From positions 1 through 11,372 of the forward strand of contig CANRPB010000038.1 of assembly GCA_947632415.1 (NCBI GenBank): DNA of 11,372 nt, in the 5' to 3' direction. The notes under the pieces were generated by a model that saw only the letters and a list, made by a program, of their open reading frames with translations, had not been told where the DNA came from and ran no database searches. Numbering within the stretch: position 1 is the first letter of the stretch; each line of letters starts with the position of its first letter. The DNA is from an uncultured Bacilli bacterium. Its GTDB lineage: Bacteria > Bacillota_I > Bacilli_A > RF39 > UBA660. The position numbers and the translations under genes are program-made. Positions 1 to 6,673 of this stretch are shown here, piece after piece.

Positions 1-11
1 AAAAAATAACA

Positions 12-40
12 TTGATAAAAATAAAAAAATATTATAAAAT
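12..40 (+). promoter_or_regulatory. Possible promoter for truB
   Basis: TTGATA (12-17) is followed after 17 bases by TAAAAT (35-40), which would start transcription near base 47. TATTAT and TATAAA also occur at 30-38, so the exact -10 is uncertain in this A/T-only stretch. If real, the truB mRNA would have a leader of about ten bases. truB may instead be co-transcribed from genes outside the window. Confidence 0.25.
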
Positions 41-55
41 AAAAACGTGATTTAT

Positions 56-928
56 ATGGATGGAATATTAATAATTAACAAAGAAAAAAATCTAACAAGC
101 AGAGACGTTGTAAATAAACTATCAAAAATACTAGGAACTAAAAAAATAGGACACACAGGAACACTAGACCCCATGGCTACAGGCGTTTTAGTTATATGCA
201 TTGGCAAATGCACCAAACTAGTAGAAATGATAACAAGCGACTATAAAGAATACATTGCTGGAGTAAAACTAGGAATTATGACAGACACACTAGACACCAC
301 AGGAAATATCAAAAAAAAAGAAACCAAATATATTGAAAAAGAAAAAATCATCAACACAATAAAATCATTTATAGGAGAATACTCACAAGAAGTACCAATC
401 TACTCAGCAGTAAAAATAAACGGAAAAAAACTATACGAATATGCTAGAAACAAAGAACAAATAAAATTACCAAAAAGAAAAGTAAACATAAAAAATATTG
501 AAATAATAAGCGACATCAAATACGGACAAACAATTGATTTCAAAATAAAATGTCAAGTTAGTAAAGGAACATACATACGAAGTCTAATTAGAGACATAGC
601 AACAAAACTAAACACCATTGGCGTCATGTCATCACTAACAAGAACCAAACAAGGACAATTTACTATTGAAGGATCATACACCATAAAAGACATCGAAAAA
701 GGAAACTATAAAACCATCACCATTCAAGAATACTTCAAAGACACACCCAAAATAATAGTCGACGAAAACAAACAAAAAGACATTCTAAACGGTAAAATAA
801 TAGACAATATATACAACCAAGACACAATCTTATTCATACACGAAAACCTCGCCTTAGCGCTTTATAAAACATACGAAAAAGACACAACCAAACTAAAACC
901 ATACAAAATGTTTGGCGGAATAAAATAA
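56..928 (+). CDS. truB: tRNA pseudouridine(55) synthase TruB
   Basis: TruB isomerises uridine 55 in the T-loop of elongator tRNAs to pseudouridine in the cytosol. The product of about 290 residues has the family's usual length. It opens with the typical MDGILIINK segment, followed by the catalytic motif GHTGTLDPMATG, whose Asp (about residue 38) is the family's nucleophile. Later blocks (EVPIYSAVKINGKKLYEYAR; KGTYIRSLIRDIA) match the RNA-binding core. A C-terminal stretch ending in KPYKMFGG resembles the short PUA-like tail of Firmicute TruB. I chose the ATG at 56 because homologues begin M-x-G-I/V-L. A GTG at 47 is in frame and adds three residues. No Shine-Dalgarno sequence is visible before either start. 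In relatives truB often sits near rbfA or ribF; here the next gene has its own promoter. Assignment is secure, the start less so. Confidence 0.95.
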   Translation: MDGILIINKEKNLTSRDVVNKLSKILGTKKIGHTGTLDPMATGVLVICIGKCTKLVEMITSDYKEYIAGVKLGIMTDTLDTTGNIKKKETKYIEKEKIINTIKSFIGEYSQEVPIYSAVKINGKKLYEYARNKEQIKLPKRKVNIKNIEIISDIKYGQTIDFKIKCQVSKGTYIRSLIRDIATKLNTIGVMSSLTRTKQGQFTIEGSYTIKDIEKGNYKTITIQEYFKDTPKIIVDENKQKDILNGKIIDNIYNQDTILFIHENLALALYKTYEKDTTKLKPYKMFGGIK

Positions 929-929
929 A

Positions 930-965
930 ACTATTGTATATCAAAATTCAATATGATACAATAGT
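930..965 (+). promoter_or_regulatory. Promoter embedded in a perfect 10-bp inverted repeat
   Basis: TTGTAT (934-939), a 17-base spacer, then TACAAT (957-962) preceded by TG at 954-955 form a good sigma-A promoter with an extended -10. The arms ACTATTGTAT (930-939) and ATACAATAGT (956-965) are perfect inverted repeats, one over the -35 and one over the -10. This could be an operator. As RNA it would be a hairpin after truB, but no T-run follows, so it is a poor intrinsic terminator. Confidence 0.5.
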
Positions 966-986
966 GATAATTAAGGAGGATGCAGT

Positions 987-1670
987 ATGAAAAAGAAAAC
1001 TTTATGCGAAAAAGAAACAATACTAAATAACTTAAACACGATTAGTAATAATGTTATGGTTAACAATTTCATCGAAAATTTATTAAACCATGGCAGTATT
1101 ACTAATTTTTTTTATGACAACAAAGGAAACTACACACTAAAAACCAAAAACAAAGAAGAAATACACATTAGTATTAGAAAAAACCACATTTATATTACAA
1201 GCAACATAGACAATATCAACCAAGAATTCAACTACTACATAAACGAAGACAGAAGTTCCTTTATTGAATTTAAATCATCAATCATAATCGACAAATTTAA
1301 TCACTACGAAATAATGAACATACTAAATAAAATTAACTATGACCATAACGGAAACTTAATAGAACAAACAAATACAACCGAAAGTTTCCTAAGTAGCGAC
1401 AACCAAGAAACAATGAAAAAACTAAAACAAAAACAATACGAAAACTACACATGTATAGCCAACGACTATCTAATCGACGGAAAACTAATAAGAAAACAAA
1501 CAACAAACTATATATACCAAGATGAAACAATAACAACATACTTTGTAAGCCCCTACGAAAAAACCCCCAACTTCGTACCAAAATTTAAACCAATAAGCGA
1601 ACAAGAATTTCAAAAATATCAACCAAAAATTAGCGAAAAAACTATCAAAAAAGTAAAAAATGTGATATAA
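987..1670 (+). CDS. Hypothetical protein, 227 aa, no recognised family
   Basis: I do not recognise this protein. The frame is convincing: AAGGAGG at 973-979 lies seven bases before the ATG, a good promoter precedes it, and its A/C-ending codon use matches its neighbours. The protein is rich in Lys, Asn and Ile, has one Cys (residue 7) and no Trp, and shows no signal peptide or hydrophobic span, so it is probably cytosolic. The first 50 residues look helical. Residues about 40-120 alternate short beta-like stretches, followed by an NYDHNGNLIEQT segment, a charged helix around 145-150 and a second beta-rich part (NYIYQDETITTYF). The basic tail ends in KKVKNVI. The stop codon lies inside the -10 of the T-box operon promoter. 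It could be a lineage-specific accessory protein; a function cannot be assigned. Confidence 0.8.
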   Translation: MKKKTLCEKETILNNLNTISNNVMVNNFIENLLNHGSITNFFYDNKGNYTLKTKNKEEIHISIRKNHIYITSNIDNINQEFNYYINEDRSSFIEFKSSIIIDKFNHYEIMNILNKINYDHNGNLIEQTNTTESFLSSDNQETMKKLKQKQYENYTCIANDYLIDGKLIRKQTTNYIYQDETITTYFVSPYEKTPNFVPKFKPISEQEFQKYQPKISEKTIKKVKNVI

Positions 1671-1671
1671 T
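1663..1671 (+). promoter_or_regulatory. Extended -10 of the gatCAB-asnS promoter
   Basis: TGATATAAT (1663-1671) is a perfect TGn-TATAAT extended -10, placing the start near 1678, just before the T-box leader folds. No good -35 is seen 17 bases upstream, which is tolerated with an extended -10. The element includes the TAA stop (1668-1670) of the upstream gene. Confidence 0.6.
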
Positions 1672-1679
1672 CCTATTGT

Positions 1680-1908
1680 TATAACTTTGAAGTGGAGAAG
1701 TAAGATTTAAAACGATTAATAGAGAGCTTATGCAAGGTGGAAATAAGCAATACGTTAAATCCGAATAACACCATGGAGTTACTTATCGAAATAAAGTAGA
1801 ATAAGTCGGAATGAATCCGTTATCATCAAGAGAGACTTTATGTAACTAGGGTGGTACCGCGGATTCAACAGTAATTCGTCCCTTATTGGGGATGATTTGC
1901 TGTTTTTT
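1680..1908 (+). promoter_or_regulatory. T-box riboswitch, Asn-type (possibly Asn/Glu)
   Basis: This is a tRNA-sensing leader in which uncharged tRNA stabilises an antiterminator. Stem I is recognisable: lower helix TAACT/AGTTA, GTGG/CCAT, a specifier loop with AGAAGTAA on the 5' side and GAATAACA on the 3' side, upper helix GATTTAA/TTAAATC, and an apical part with AGAGAG and GCTTAT/ATAAGC arms. The specifier read in the usual register is AAC (1767-1769), for asparagine. The T-box core AGGGTGGTACCGCGG is at 1848-1862. The antiterminator pairs AGGG (1848-1851) with CCCT (1880-1883) and GCGGATT with AATTCGT (1873-1879), enclosing the UGGU that binds the tRNA acceptor end. The GAA at 1763-1765 could be read by tRNA-Glu, but it also sits where the conserved S-turn bases usually lie. 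The downstream genes (gatCAB, asnS) agree with Asn sensing. Confidence 0.95.
1869..1908 (+). terminator. T-box-controlled intrinsic terminator
   Basis: CAGTAATTCGTCCC (1869-1882) pairs with GGGATGATTTGCTG (1889-1902) with one T-T mismatch and G-T wobbles, followed by six T (1903-1908). The 5' arm shares bases 1873-1882 with the antiterminator, so the two folds exclude each other, as expected of a T-box. Confidence 0.9.
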
Positions 1909-1921
1909 GATTGGAGGAAAT

Positions 1922-2230
1922 ATGAGTAAATTTACAAAAGAAGAAGTTAATAACTACGCTGACAAACTACTAATAGGCTTAACCGAAGAAGAAAACCAAA
2001 TGGTTCTAGAAGAATTTGACATTATCGATGCCGATATCAACCTTATCAACCAAATAGAAGGAATCGAAACAACAGAACCAATGAGCTTTTGTCTAGACGA
2101 CTTTACATACGAACTAGACGAAGACAAAATCGAAGAATCAGTTGACATAGAACAACTACTACAAAACTGTGACGACTATCGCGTATGTGAAATAAAAGTA
2201 CCAAAGGTGGTGAAAAACAATGAAGAATAA
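1922..2230 (+). CDS. gatC: GatC, Asp-tRNA(Asn)/Glu-tRNA(Gln) amidotransferase subunit C
   Basis: GatC is the small subunit that wraps around and links GatA and GatB in the amidotransferase that turns misacylated Glu-tRNA(Gln) or Asp-tRNA(Asn) into the correct amide. The 102-residue product has the usual length and pattern: an N-terminal helix (FTKEEVNNYADKLL), a second helix ending IDADINLINQIEGIETTEPM, an acidic linker, and the C-terminal YRVCEIKVPKVV that matches the family's FKVPKVVE end. GGAGG (1913-1917) sits just after the T-box terminator and fixes the ATG at 1922. An upstream in-frame start inside the terminator hairpin is not credible. The gene is first in the T-box operon, and its last 11 bases overlap gatA, which suggests translational coupling. 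It is unusually acidic and divergent in the middle, as GatC often is. Confidence 0.93.
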   Translation: MSKFTKEEVNNYADKLLIGLTEEENQMVLEEFDIIDADINLINQIEGIETTEPMSFCLDDFTYELDEDKIEESVDIEQLLQNCDDYRVCEIKVPKVVKNNEE

Positions 2231-3686
2231 TTTTAAAACCATTGAACAATTACACGAAGAATTAATAAATGGAAAAATAACATCCCAACAACTAATCGAC
2301 GAAGCCATAAAAAGAAGTCACAAACTACAAAAAGAATGCAATGCCTTCGTAACCATATTAGACGACGCCCAAGCACACGATATAAGCGATAATCTACTAT
2401 CAGGCATTCCATACGGAATCAAAGACAACTACAGCACCAAAGGAATACTAAGCACAGGAAGCAGTAATACCCTAAAAGACTACATACCATTCTTCAACGC
2501 CACAGCCATCGACAAACTAACAACATCCGGAGCCATACCAGTAAACAAAACAGTCCTAGACGAATTCGGCATGGGAGGAACAGGAACAACAGGACACACA
2601 GGAACCGTATTAAACCCATGGAATAAAAAACACATGTGTGCCGGAAGTAGTGCCGGAAGTGCCTGCGCCGTAGCCGCTGGAGTATATCCCTTCGCCACTG
2701 GATCAGACACAGGCGACTCAATTAGAAAACCAGCCGCATACTGTGGAATTGTAGGATACAAACCAACATACGGTATGATATCAAGATACGGACTATTCCC
2801 CTTCGCTAGTAGTCTAGACCACTGTGGTGTCCTAACAAGAAACGTAAAAGACGCCGCCATTGTTGTAGACAACATGAAAGGAAAAGACAAAAACGACATG
2901 ACAACCTGGGATTCAAGCCAAATCCATCTAAGAAAATCAATCACAGGCGAAGTCAAAGGGAAAAAACTATGCTACATAAAAGAACTATGTGACATAAACA
3001 ACTACAAAGACGCAGACGACACCCTAAAAGAACACCTAAAAAACTTTCAAGCAACCCTAGACAAATGTCAAAAACTTGGAATCGAAATAAAAGAAGAAAG
3101 CATAGACAAACGACTACTAAATGCCATCAGCTCCGTATACGTAGTCATAAGCTGTGCCGAAGCAACAAGCAACATGTCCAACCTAACAGGAATAGTATTT
3201 GGACCACGCAGTAAAAAAGACAACTATATTGAAATGATGAAAGACTATCGAACCAACGGCTTTTGTTCACTAATCAAAAGAAGATTTATCATAGGCTCAT
3301 ACGTACTACAAAAAGAAAACAAAGAAAGATACTTCTACAACGCCCAAAAAGCAAGAAGACTAATTGTCGACGAATGGAAAAAATTATTCCAAAAATACGA
3401 CGGAGTAATACTACCAGTTGGAAGTGGACCAGCCAAATACCTAGACGACAAAAAAAATCCCCAAATAACAAACATTAAATCACTAGAAGAACACCTACAA
3501 GTAGGAAACTTTGGAGGATTTCCATCCATCACCATACCAAATGGTTTCATAAATAACATGCCAGTTGGCGTAAACATCACAGGAAAATGCTATGACGATG
3601 CCAACATCCTAAACATCGCCTACGCCCTTGAAACTAGCATGAACTATAAAAATCAAATAGCAAAGGAGTTTGACTATGAAATATAA
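2220..3686 (+). CDS. gatA: GatA, amidotransferase subunit A (glutaminase)
   Basis: GatA hydrolyses glutamine and passes ammonia to GatB for amidation of Glu-tRNA(Gln) or Asp-tRNA(Asn). It belongs to the amidase-signature family. At 488 residues it has the usual length. By alignment from memory, the Ser-cisSer-Lys triad is K68 (YGIKDN), S143 (AGSSAGSA) and S167 (GSDTGDSIRKPA). The family's C-terminal block is present as GGFPSITIPNG...MPVGVNITG. Two departures from the common motif stand out: GSSGGSA reads GSSAGSA, and the Gly immediately before the nucleophile (usual GSDTGGS) is Asp166, in the loop expected to form the oxyanion hole. All three catalytic residues remain, so I expect an active enzyme. 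Similar variants may exist in AT-rich relatives. The start ATG lies in the end of gatC, with AAGGTGGTG about eight bases upstream. Confidence 0.96.
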   Translation: MKNNFKTIEQLHEELINGKITSQQLIDEAIKRSHKLQKECNAFVTILDDAQAHDISDNLLSGIPYGIKDNYSTKGILSTGSSNTLKDYIPFFNATAIDKLTTSGAIPVNKTVLDEFGMGGTGTTGHTGTVLNPWNKKHMCAGSSAGSACAVAAGVYPFATGSDTGDSIRKPAAYCGIVGYKPTYGMISRYGLFPFASSLDHCGVLTRNVKDAAIVVDNMKGKDKNDMTTWDSSQIHLRKSITGEVKGKKLCYIKELCDINNYKDADDTLKEHLKNFQATLDKCQKLGIEIKEESIDKRLLNAISSVYVVISCAEATSNMSNLTGIVFGPRSKKDNYIEMMKDYRTNGFCSLIKRRFIIGSYVLQKENKERYFYNAQKARRLIVDEWKKLFQKYDGVILPVGSGPAKYLDDKKNPQITNIKSLEEHLQVGNFGGFPSITIPNGFINNMPVGVNITGKCYDDANILNIAYALETSMNYKNQIAKEFDYEI

Positions 3687-5133
3687 AGCACTAATCGGTC
3701 TAGAAATGCACTGCGAAATAAGTACAACCAATACCAAAGTATTTTCACGTTCCAGAAACTCTTTTAACGAATGCCCAAACAGTAATGTCAGACCACTAGA
3801 CATGGGCTTTCCAGGAACACTACCAGTTGTAAATAAAGAAGCCGTCAAAAAAGCCCTAACAATGAGCATTATCCTAAATTGTACCCAACCAGAATACCTA
3901 TACTTTGAAAGAAAAAACTACTACTATCCCGATTTACCAAAAGGATATCAAATAACCCAAGACACCAAACCAGCCCCAATCGGCATCAACGGCCAATTAA
4001 AATACGACTGCGATGGTCAATTCAAAATTGCCCAAATAGACAACATCCACCTAGAAGAAGACACATGCTCAATGGACCATTACGAAACCTTCTCAACCCT
4101 CGACTATAATCGAGCCGGAGTTCCACTACTAGAACTAGTAACCAAACCAACCTTCCACAACTCCAAAGAAGCAGTATCATTCCTAGAAACCATGAGAAAC
4201 ATCTACCAATACACAAACATCAGTGAAGCAGACAGCAAAAAAGGTCAAGTTAGATGCGACGTCAATGTCTCAATCATGGACGAAAACCTAGACGAAACAG
4301 ACCCAAAAAACTGGGGAACCAAAGTAGAAATAAAAAACGTCAACTCATTTAGTGGAGTAAAAGCCGTAATAGACTACGAAATAAAGCGTCAAATAAAAGC
4401 CAAAGAAGACGGAACATACGACGAAATGGAACAACAAACAAGACGTTGGGACGAAGAAACAGGAACCACTATCTACATGCGTAACAAAGTCGACGCCATT
4501 GACTATAGATACTTCATTGAACCAAACATTCCCAAATTCAAAATAAGCACCAACTGGCTTAAAGACATAAAAGCATCAATACCCAAACTAGCCCATGAAA
4601 GAAAAGAAACATACATGAACGACTATAAACTATCAAACTACGATGCCGCTATTCTAGTAAAAGAAAAAAACATCTCCGACTACTACGAAGAAACAATAAA
4701 ATGCGGAGCCGACCCTAAATTAGCGTCCAACTGGATCACAAGTGTTATCTTAGGCTACTTAAACAAAGAACTTTTAAATATTGACGAAATTTACGTAACA
4801 CCACTAATGCTTAAAGAACTAATAGACATGGTAAATAAAGGAACAATCTCAAGTAAACAAGGAAAAGAAGTCCTCTTCAAAAGCCTAGAAGAACAAAAAG
4901 ACCCCAAAACAATCGTTCAAGAATCAGGCATGAAACAAATCGGTTCAAGCGACGAAATATTAAAAATTGTTACCGAAGTATTAGACGAAAATACAGAAAA
5001 TATCAACAAATATAAAGCCGGAAGAAGCAATGTTGTAGACTTCCTAGTAGGTCAAGTTATGAAAAAAACACGAGGACAGGCCAATCCAACAATAACAAGA
5101 AAAATGATGATTGAAGAAATAGAAAAGAGGTAA
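3676..5133 (+). CDS. gatB: GatB, amidotransferase subunit B (kinase/transamidase)
   Basis: GatB binds the misacylated tRNA, activates the carboxylate with ATP and transfers ammonia from GatA. Family blocks run in order: ALIGLEMHCEI at the N-terminus; PNSNVRPLDMGFPGTLPVVN; ERKNYYYPDLPKGYQITQ, a signature of the GatB core; IDNIHLEEDTCSMDH near residue 120; GQVRCDVNVSI; VEIKNVNSF; and DAIDYRYFIEPNIP. These are followed by a helical tail domain (YqeY-like, about the last 150 residues) ending in GQANPTITRKMMIEEIEKR, where the family usually ends in a short basic helix. The 485-residue length is normal. I prefer ATG 3676 because AAAGGAG (3662-3668) lies seven bases upstream; the in-frame TTG at 3670 would abut the ribosome site. 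The gene overlaps gatA by 11 bases, exactly as gatA overlaps gatC. Confidence 0.96.
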   Translation: MKYKALIGLEMHCEISTTNTKVFSRSRNSFNECPNSNVRPLDMGFPGTLPVVNKEAVKKALTMSIILNCTQPEYLYFERKNYYYPDLPKGYQITQDTKPAPIGINGQLKYDCDGQFKIAQIDNIHLEEDTCSMDHYETFSTLDYNRAGVPLLELVTKPTFHNSKEAVSFLETMRNIYQYTNISEADSKKGQVRCDVNVSIMDENLDETDPKNWGTKVEIKNVNSFSGVKAVIDYEIKRQIKAKEDGTYDEMEQQTRRWDEETGTTIYMRNKVDAIDYRYFIEPNIPKFKISTNWLKDIKASIPKLAHERKETYMNDYKLSNYDAAILVKEKNISDYYEETIKCGADPKLASNWITSVILGYLNKELLNIDEIYVTPLMLKELIDMVNKGTISSKQGKEVLFKSLEEQKDPKTIVQESGMKQIGSSDEILKIVTEVLDENTENINKYKAGRSNVVDFLVGQVMKKTRGQANPTITRKMMIEEIEKR

Positions 5134-5138
5134 TCAAT

Positions 5139-6518
5139 ATGGACTTAAAAGAATTATTTGACAAAATAGAAGAAAACATTGACAAAAAAATAACACTAAC
5201 AGGCTGGATAAAAAATCACCGCAAACAAAAAGAATTTGGCTTCATTGACTTTTCCGATGGAACCTGCTTTAAACATATTCAAATTGTATACGACAATAAC
5301 ATAAGTAACTTTGAAGAAATTCAAAAACTACACGTCGGATGCGCTATAAAAATAACCGGAACATTAAAAAAATCACTAGGCGCTGGTCAAGACTACGAAG
5401 TAGTTCTAGAATCATACAAACTTGAAGGAGACTGCCCAGAAGATTACCCCATTCAACCCAAAAGACATAGTATGGAATTTTTAAGAGAACAAGCATATTT
5501 ACGTCCAAGAACCAACACCTTTCAAGCCGTCTTTAGAGTGCGAAGTATGGCTGCCTTCGCCATTCACAAATATTTTCAAGAAAATGGCTACATTTATGTT
5601 AATACACCCTTAATAACAACCGCCGACTGTGAAGGAGAAAATCAAATGTTTAAAATTACAACACTAGATCTTAACAACCCACCCAAACTCCAAGACGGAA
5701 AAGTCGACATGCTTGCCGATTTATTTAAAAAACAAGCCTATATAACCGGAACAGGACAACTTCACGGTGAAGCCTTTGCGCTAGCCTTCAAAAAAATTTA
5801 CACCTTTGGACCAACATTTAGAACAGAAAACTCCAATACCAAAACCCACGCCAACGAATTTTGGATGATCGAACCAGAAATAGCCTTTTGTGACCTAAAC
5901 GACTTAATGGACATTGAAGAAGACATGCTAAAATACATTGTCAAATACATACTAGATAACTGTAGTGAAGAAATAACCTTTTTCGATAAATTTATTCAAA
6001 AAGGAATAAAAGAAAAACTAGAAAAACTAGTAAATTCAAAATTTAAAAGAATCACACATCACGAAGCAATAGACATACTAAAACAAGCCAATATTAAATG
6101 GGAATTTGAACCAAATTACGAAGACGATATTGCTAAAGAACACGAAAAATATATTACCGAATACTTCAATACTCCAGTATTCATAACCACTTGGCCAAAA
6201 GATATTAAAGCATGGTATATGAAATTAAACGAAGACAATAAAACAGTTGCTGCCGTTGACCTAGAAGTCCCAGGAATTGGCGAATTAATGGGAGGATCAC
6301 AAAGAGAAGAAAACTACGACAAATTACTTGAACGAATTAAAGAAATGAAAATAGACTATAATAGTGTCGACTGGTTTTGTAATTTAAGAAAATATGGTGG
6401 GTGCTATCACTCAGGATTCGGTCTAGGCTTTGAAAGACTAATCATGTATTTAACCGGTATCGAAAACATAAGAGATGTCATACCATTTCCACGAACACCA
6501 GGAAACTGTGATTTTTAA
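5139..6518 (+). CDS. asnS: Asparaginyl-tRNA synthetase
   Basis: AsnRS is a class II (subclass IIb) synthetase that charges tRNA-Asn with asparagine using ATP. The 459-residue product has the N-terminal OB-fold anticodon-binding domain (ITLTGWIKNHRKQKEFGFIDFSDG, residues 18-41). The catalytic domain follows, with DCEGENQMFKITTLDL around 163-178, motif 2 FGPTFRTENSNT (223-234) and EFWMIEPE, and motif 3 GLGFERLIMYLTG (428-440) ending in the typical PRTPGN tail. The insertion near DLNNPPKLQDGKVD is normal for bacterial AsnRS, and separates it from AspRS. AAGAGG (5125-5130) lies eight bases before the ATG and five bases separate it from gatB, so it is the fourth gene of the T-box operon. With AsnRS present, GatCAB is most needed for Gln-tRNA(Gln); whether it also makes Asn-tRNA depends on the genome's AspRS, which is not in this window. 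Confidence 0.97.
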   Translation: MDLKELFDKIEENIDKKITLTGWIKNHRKQKEFGFIDFSDGTCFKHIQIVYDNNISNFEEIQKLHVGCAIKITGTLKKSLGAGQDYEVVLESYKLEGDCPEDYPIQPKRHSMEFLREQAYLRPRTNTFQAVFRVRSMAAFAIHKYFQENGYIYVNTPLITTADCEGENQMFKITTLDLNNPPKLQDGKVDMLADLFKKQAYITGTGQLHGEAFALAFKKIYTFGPTFRTENSNTKTHANEFWMIEPEIAFCDLNDLMDIEEDMLKYIVKYILDNCSEEITFFDKFIQKGIKEKLEKLVNSKFKRITHHEAIDILKQANIKWEFEPNYEDDIAKEHEKYITEYFNTPVFITTWPKDIKAWYMKLNEDNKTVAAVDLEVPGIGELMGGSQREENYDKLLERIKEMKIDYNSVDWFCNLRKYGGCYHSGFGLGFERLIMYLTGIENIRDVIPFPRTPGNCDF

Positions 6519-6524
6519 AAAAAA

Positions 6525-6564
6525 TAGACCTAAGATAAAATTTTAAAACTATATCTTAGGTCTA
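6525..6564. terminator. 13-bp perfect hairpin after asnS, T-run only on the minus strand
   Basis: TAGACCTAAGATA (6525-6537) and TATCTTAGGTCTA (6552-6564) are perfect inverted repeats around a 14-base loop. It is well placed to end the gat-asnS transcript, but no T-run follows on the + strand. Eight A lie at 6517-6524, so on the minus strand the same hairpin is followed by eight T and is a textbook terminator. No minus-strand gene is visible just before it. Confidence 0.55.
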
Positions 6565-6605
6565 AACAGTTACCCCAGCTTTTTAAAAAAAATTCAAAAA
6601 AACTA

Positions 6606-6634
6606 TTGCATATTACCAAAATATATTATATAAT
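6606..6634 (+). promoter_or_regulatory. Promoter of the tRNA-Asn/tRNA-Glu unit
   Basis: TTGCAT (6606-6611), a 17-base spacer and a perfect TATAAT (6629-6634) lie 40 bases before tRNA-Asn. The expected start is near 6641, at the beginning of a short palindrome. Confidence 0.75.
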
Positions 6635-6639
6635 TTAAT

Positions 6640-6660
6640 AGTCTTAACCAATTTAAGACT
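6640..6660 (+). repeat. 8-bp inverted repeat in the tRNA leader
   Basis: AGTCTTAA (6640-6647) and TTAAGACT (6653-6660) are perfect inverted repeats with a five-base loop, exactly at the predicted transcription start. It would form a 5' hairpin on the tRNA precursor, or could be a protein-binding site; nothing in the sequence decides this. Confidence 0.5.
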
Positions 6661-6673
6661 TAATTATTAATTC

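Noticed and set aside
930..965. Intrinsic terminator of truB
   Set aside because: The palindrome lacks a following T-run on the + strand and coincides with a good promoter.
1886..1921. Upstream in-frame start for gatC within the T-box terminator
   Set aside because: It lies inside the terminator hairpin; GGAGG at 1913-1917 and family alignment place the start at 1922.
2480..2956. 158-residue open frame on the minus strand inside gatA, and several shorter antisense frames elsewhere
   Set aside because: They lie wholly within well-identified genes, show no ribosome site or recognisable motif, and arise from the T-poor coding strand, which rarely yields stop codons on the complement.
3670..3675. 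TTG start for gatB
   Set aside because: Only one base separates it from the ribosome site AAAGGAG; the ATG at 3676 has proper spacing and fits the family N-terminus.
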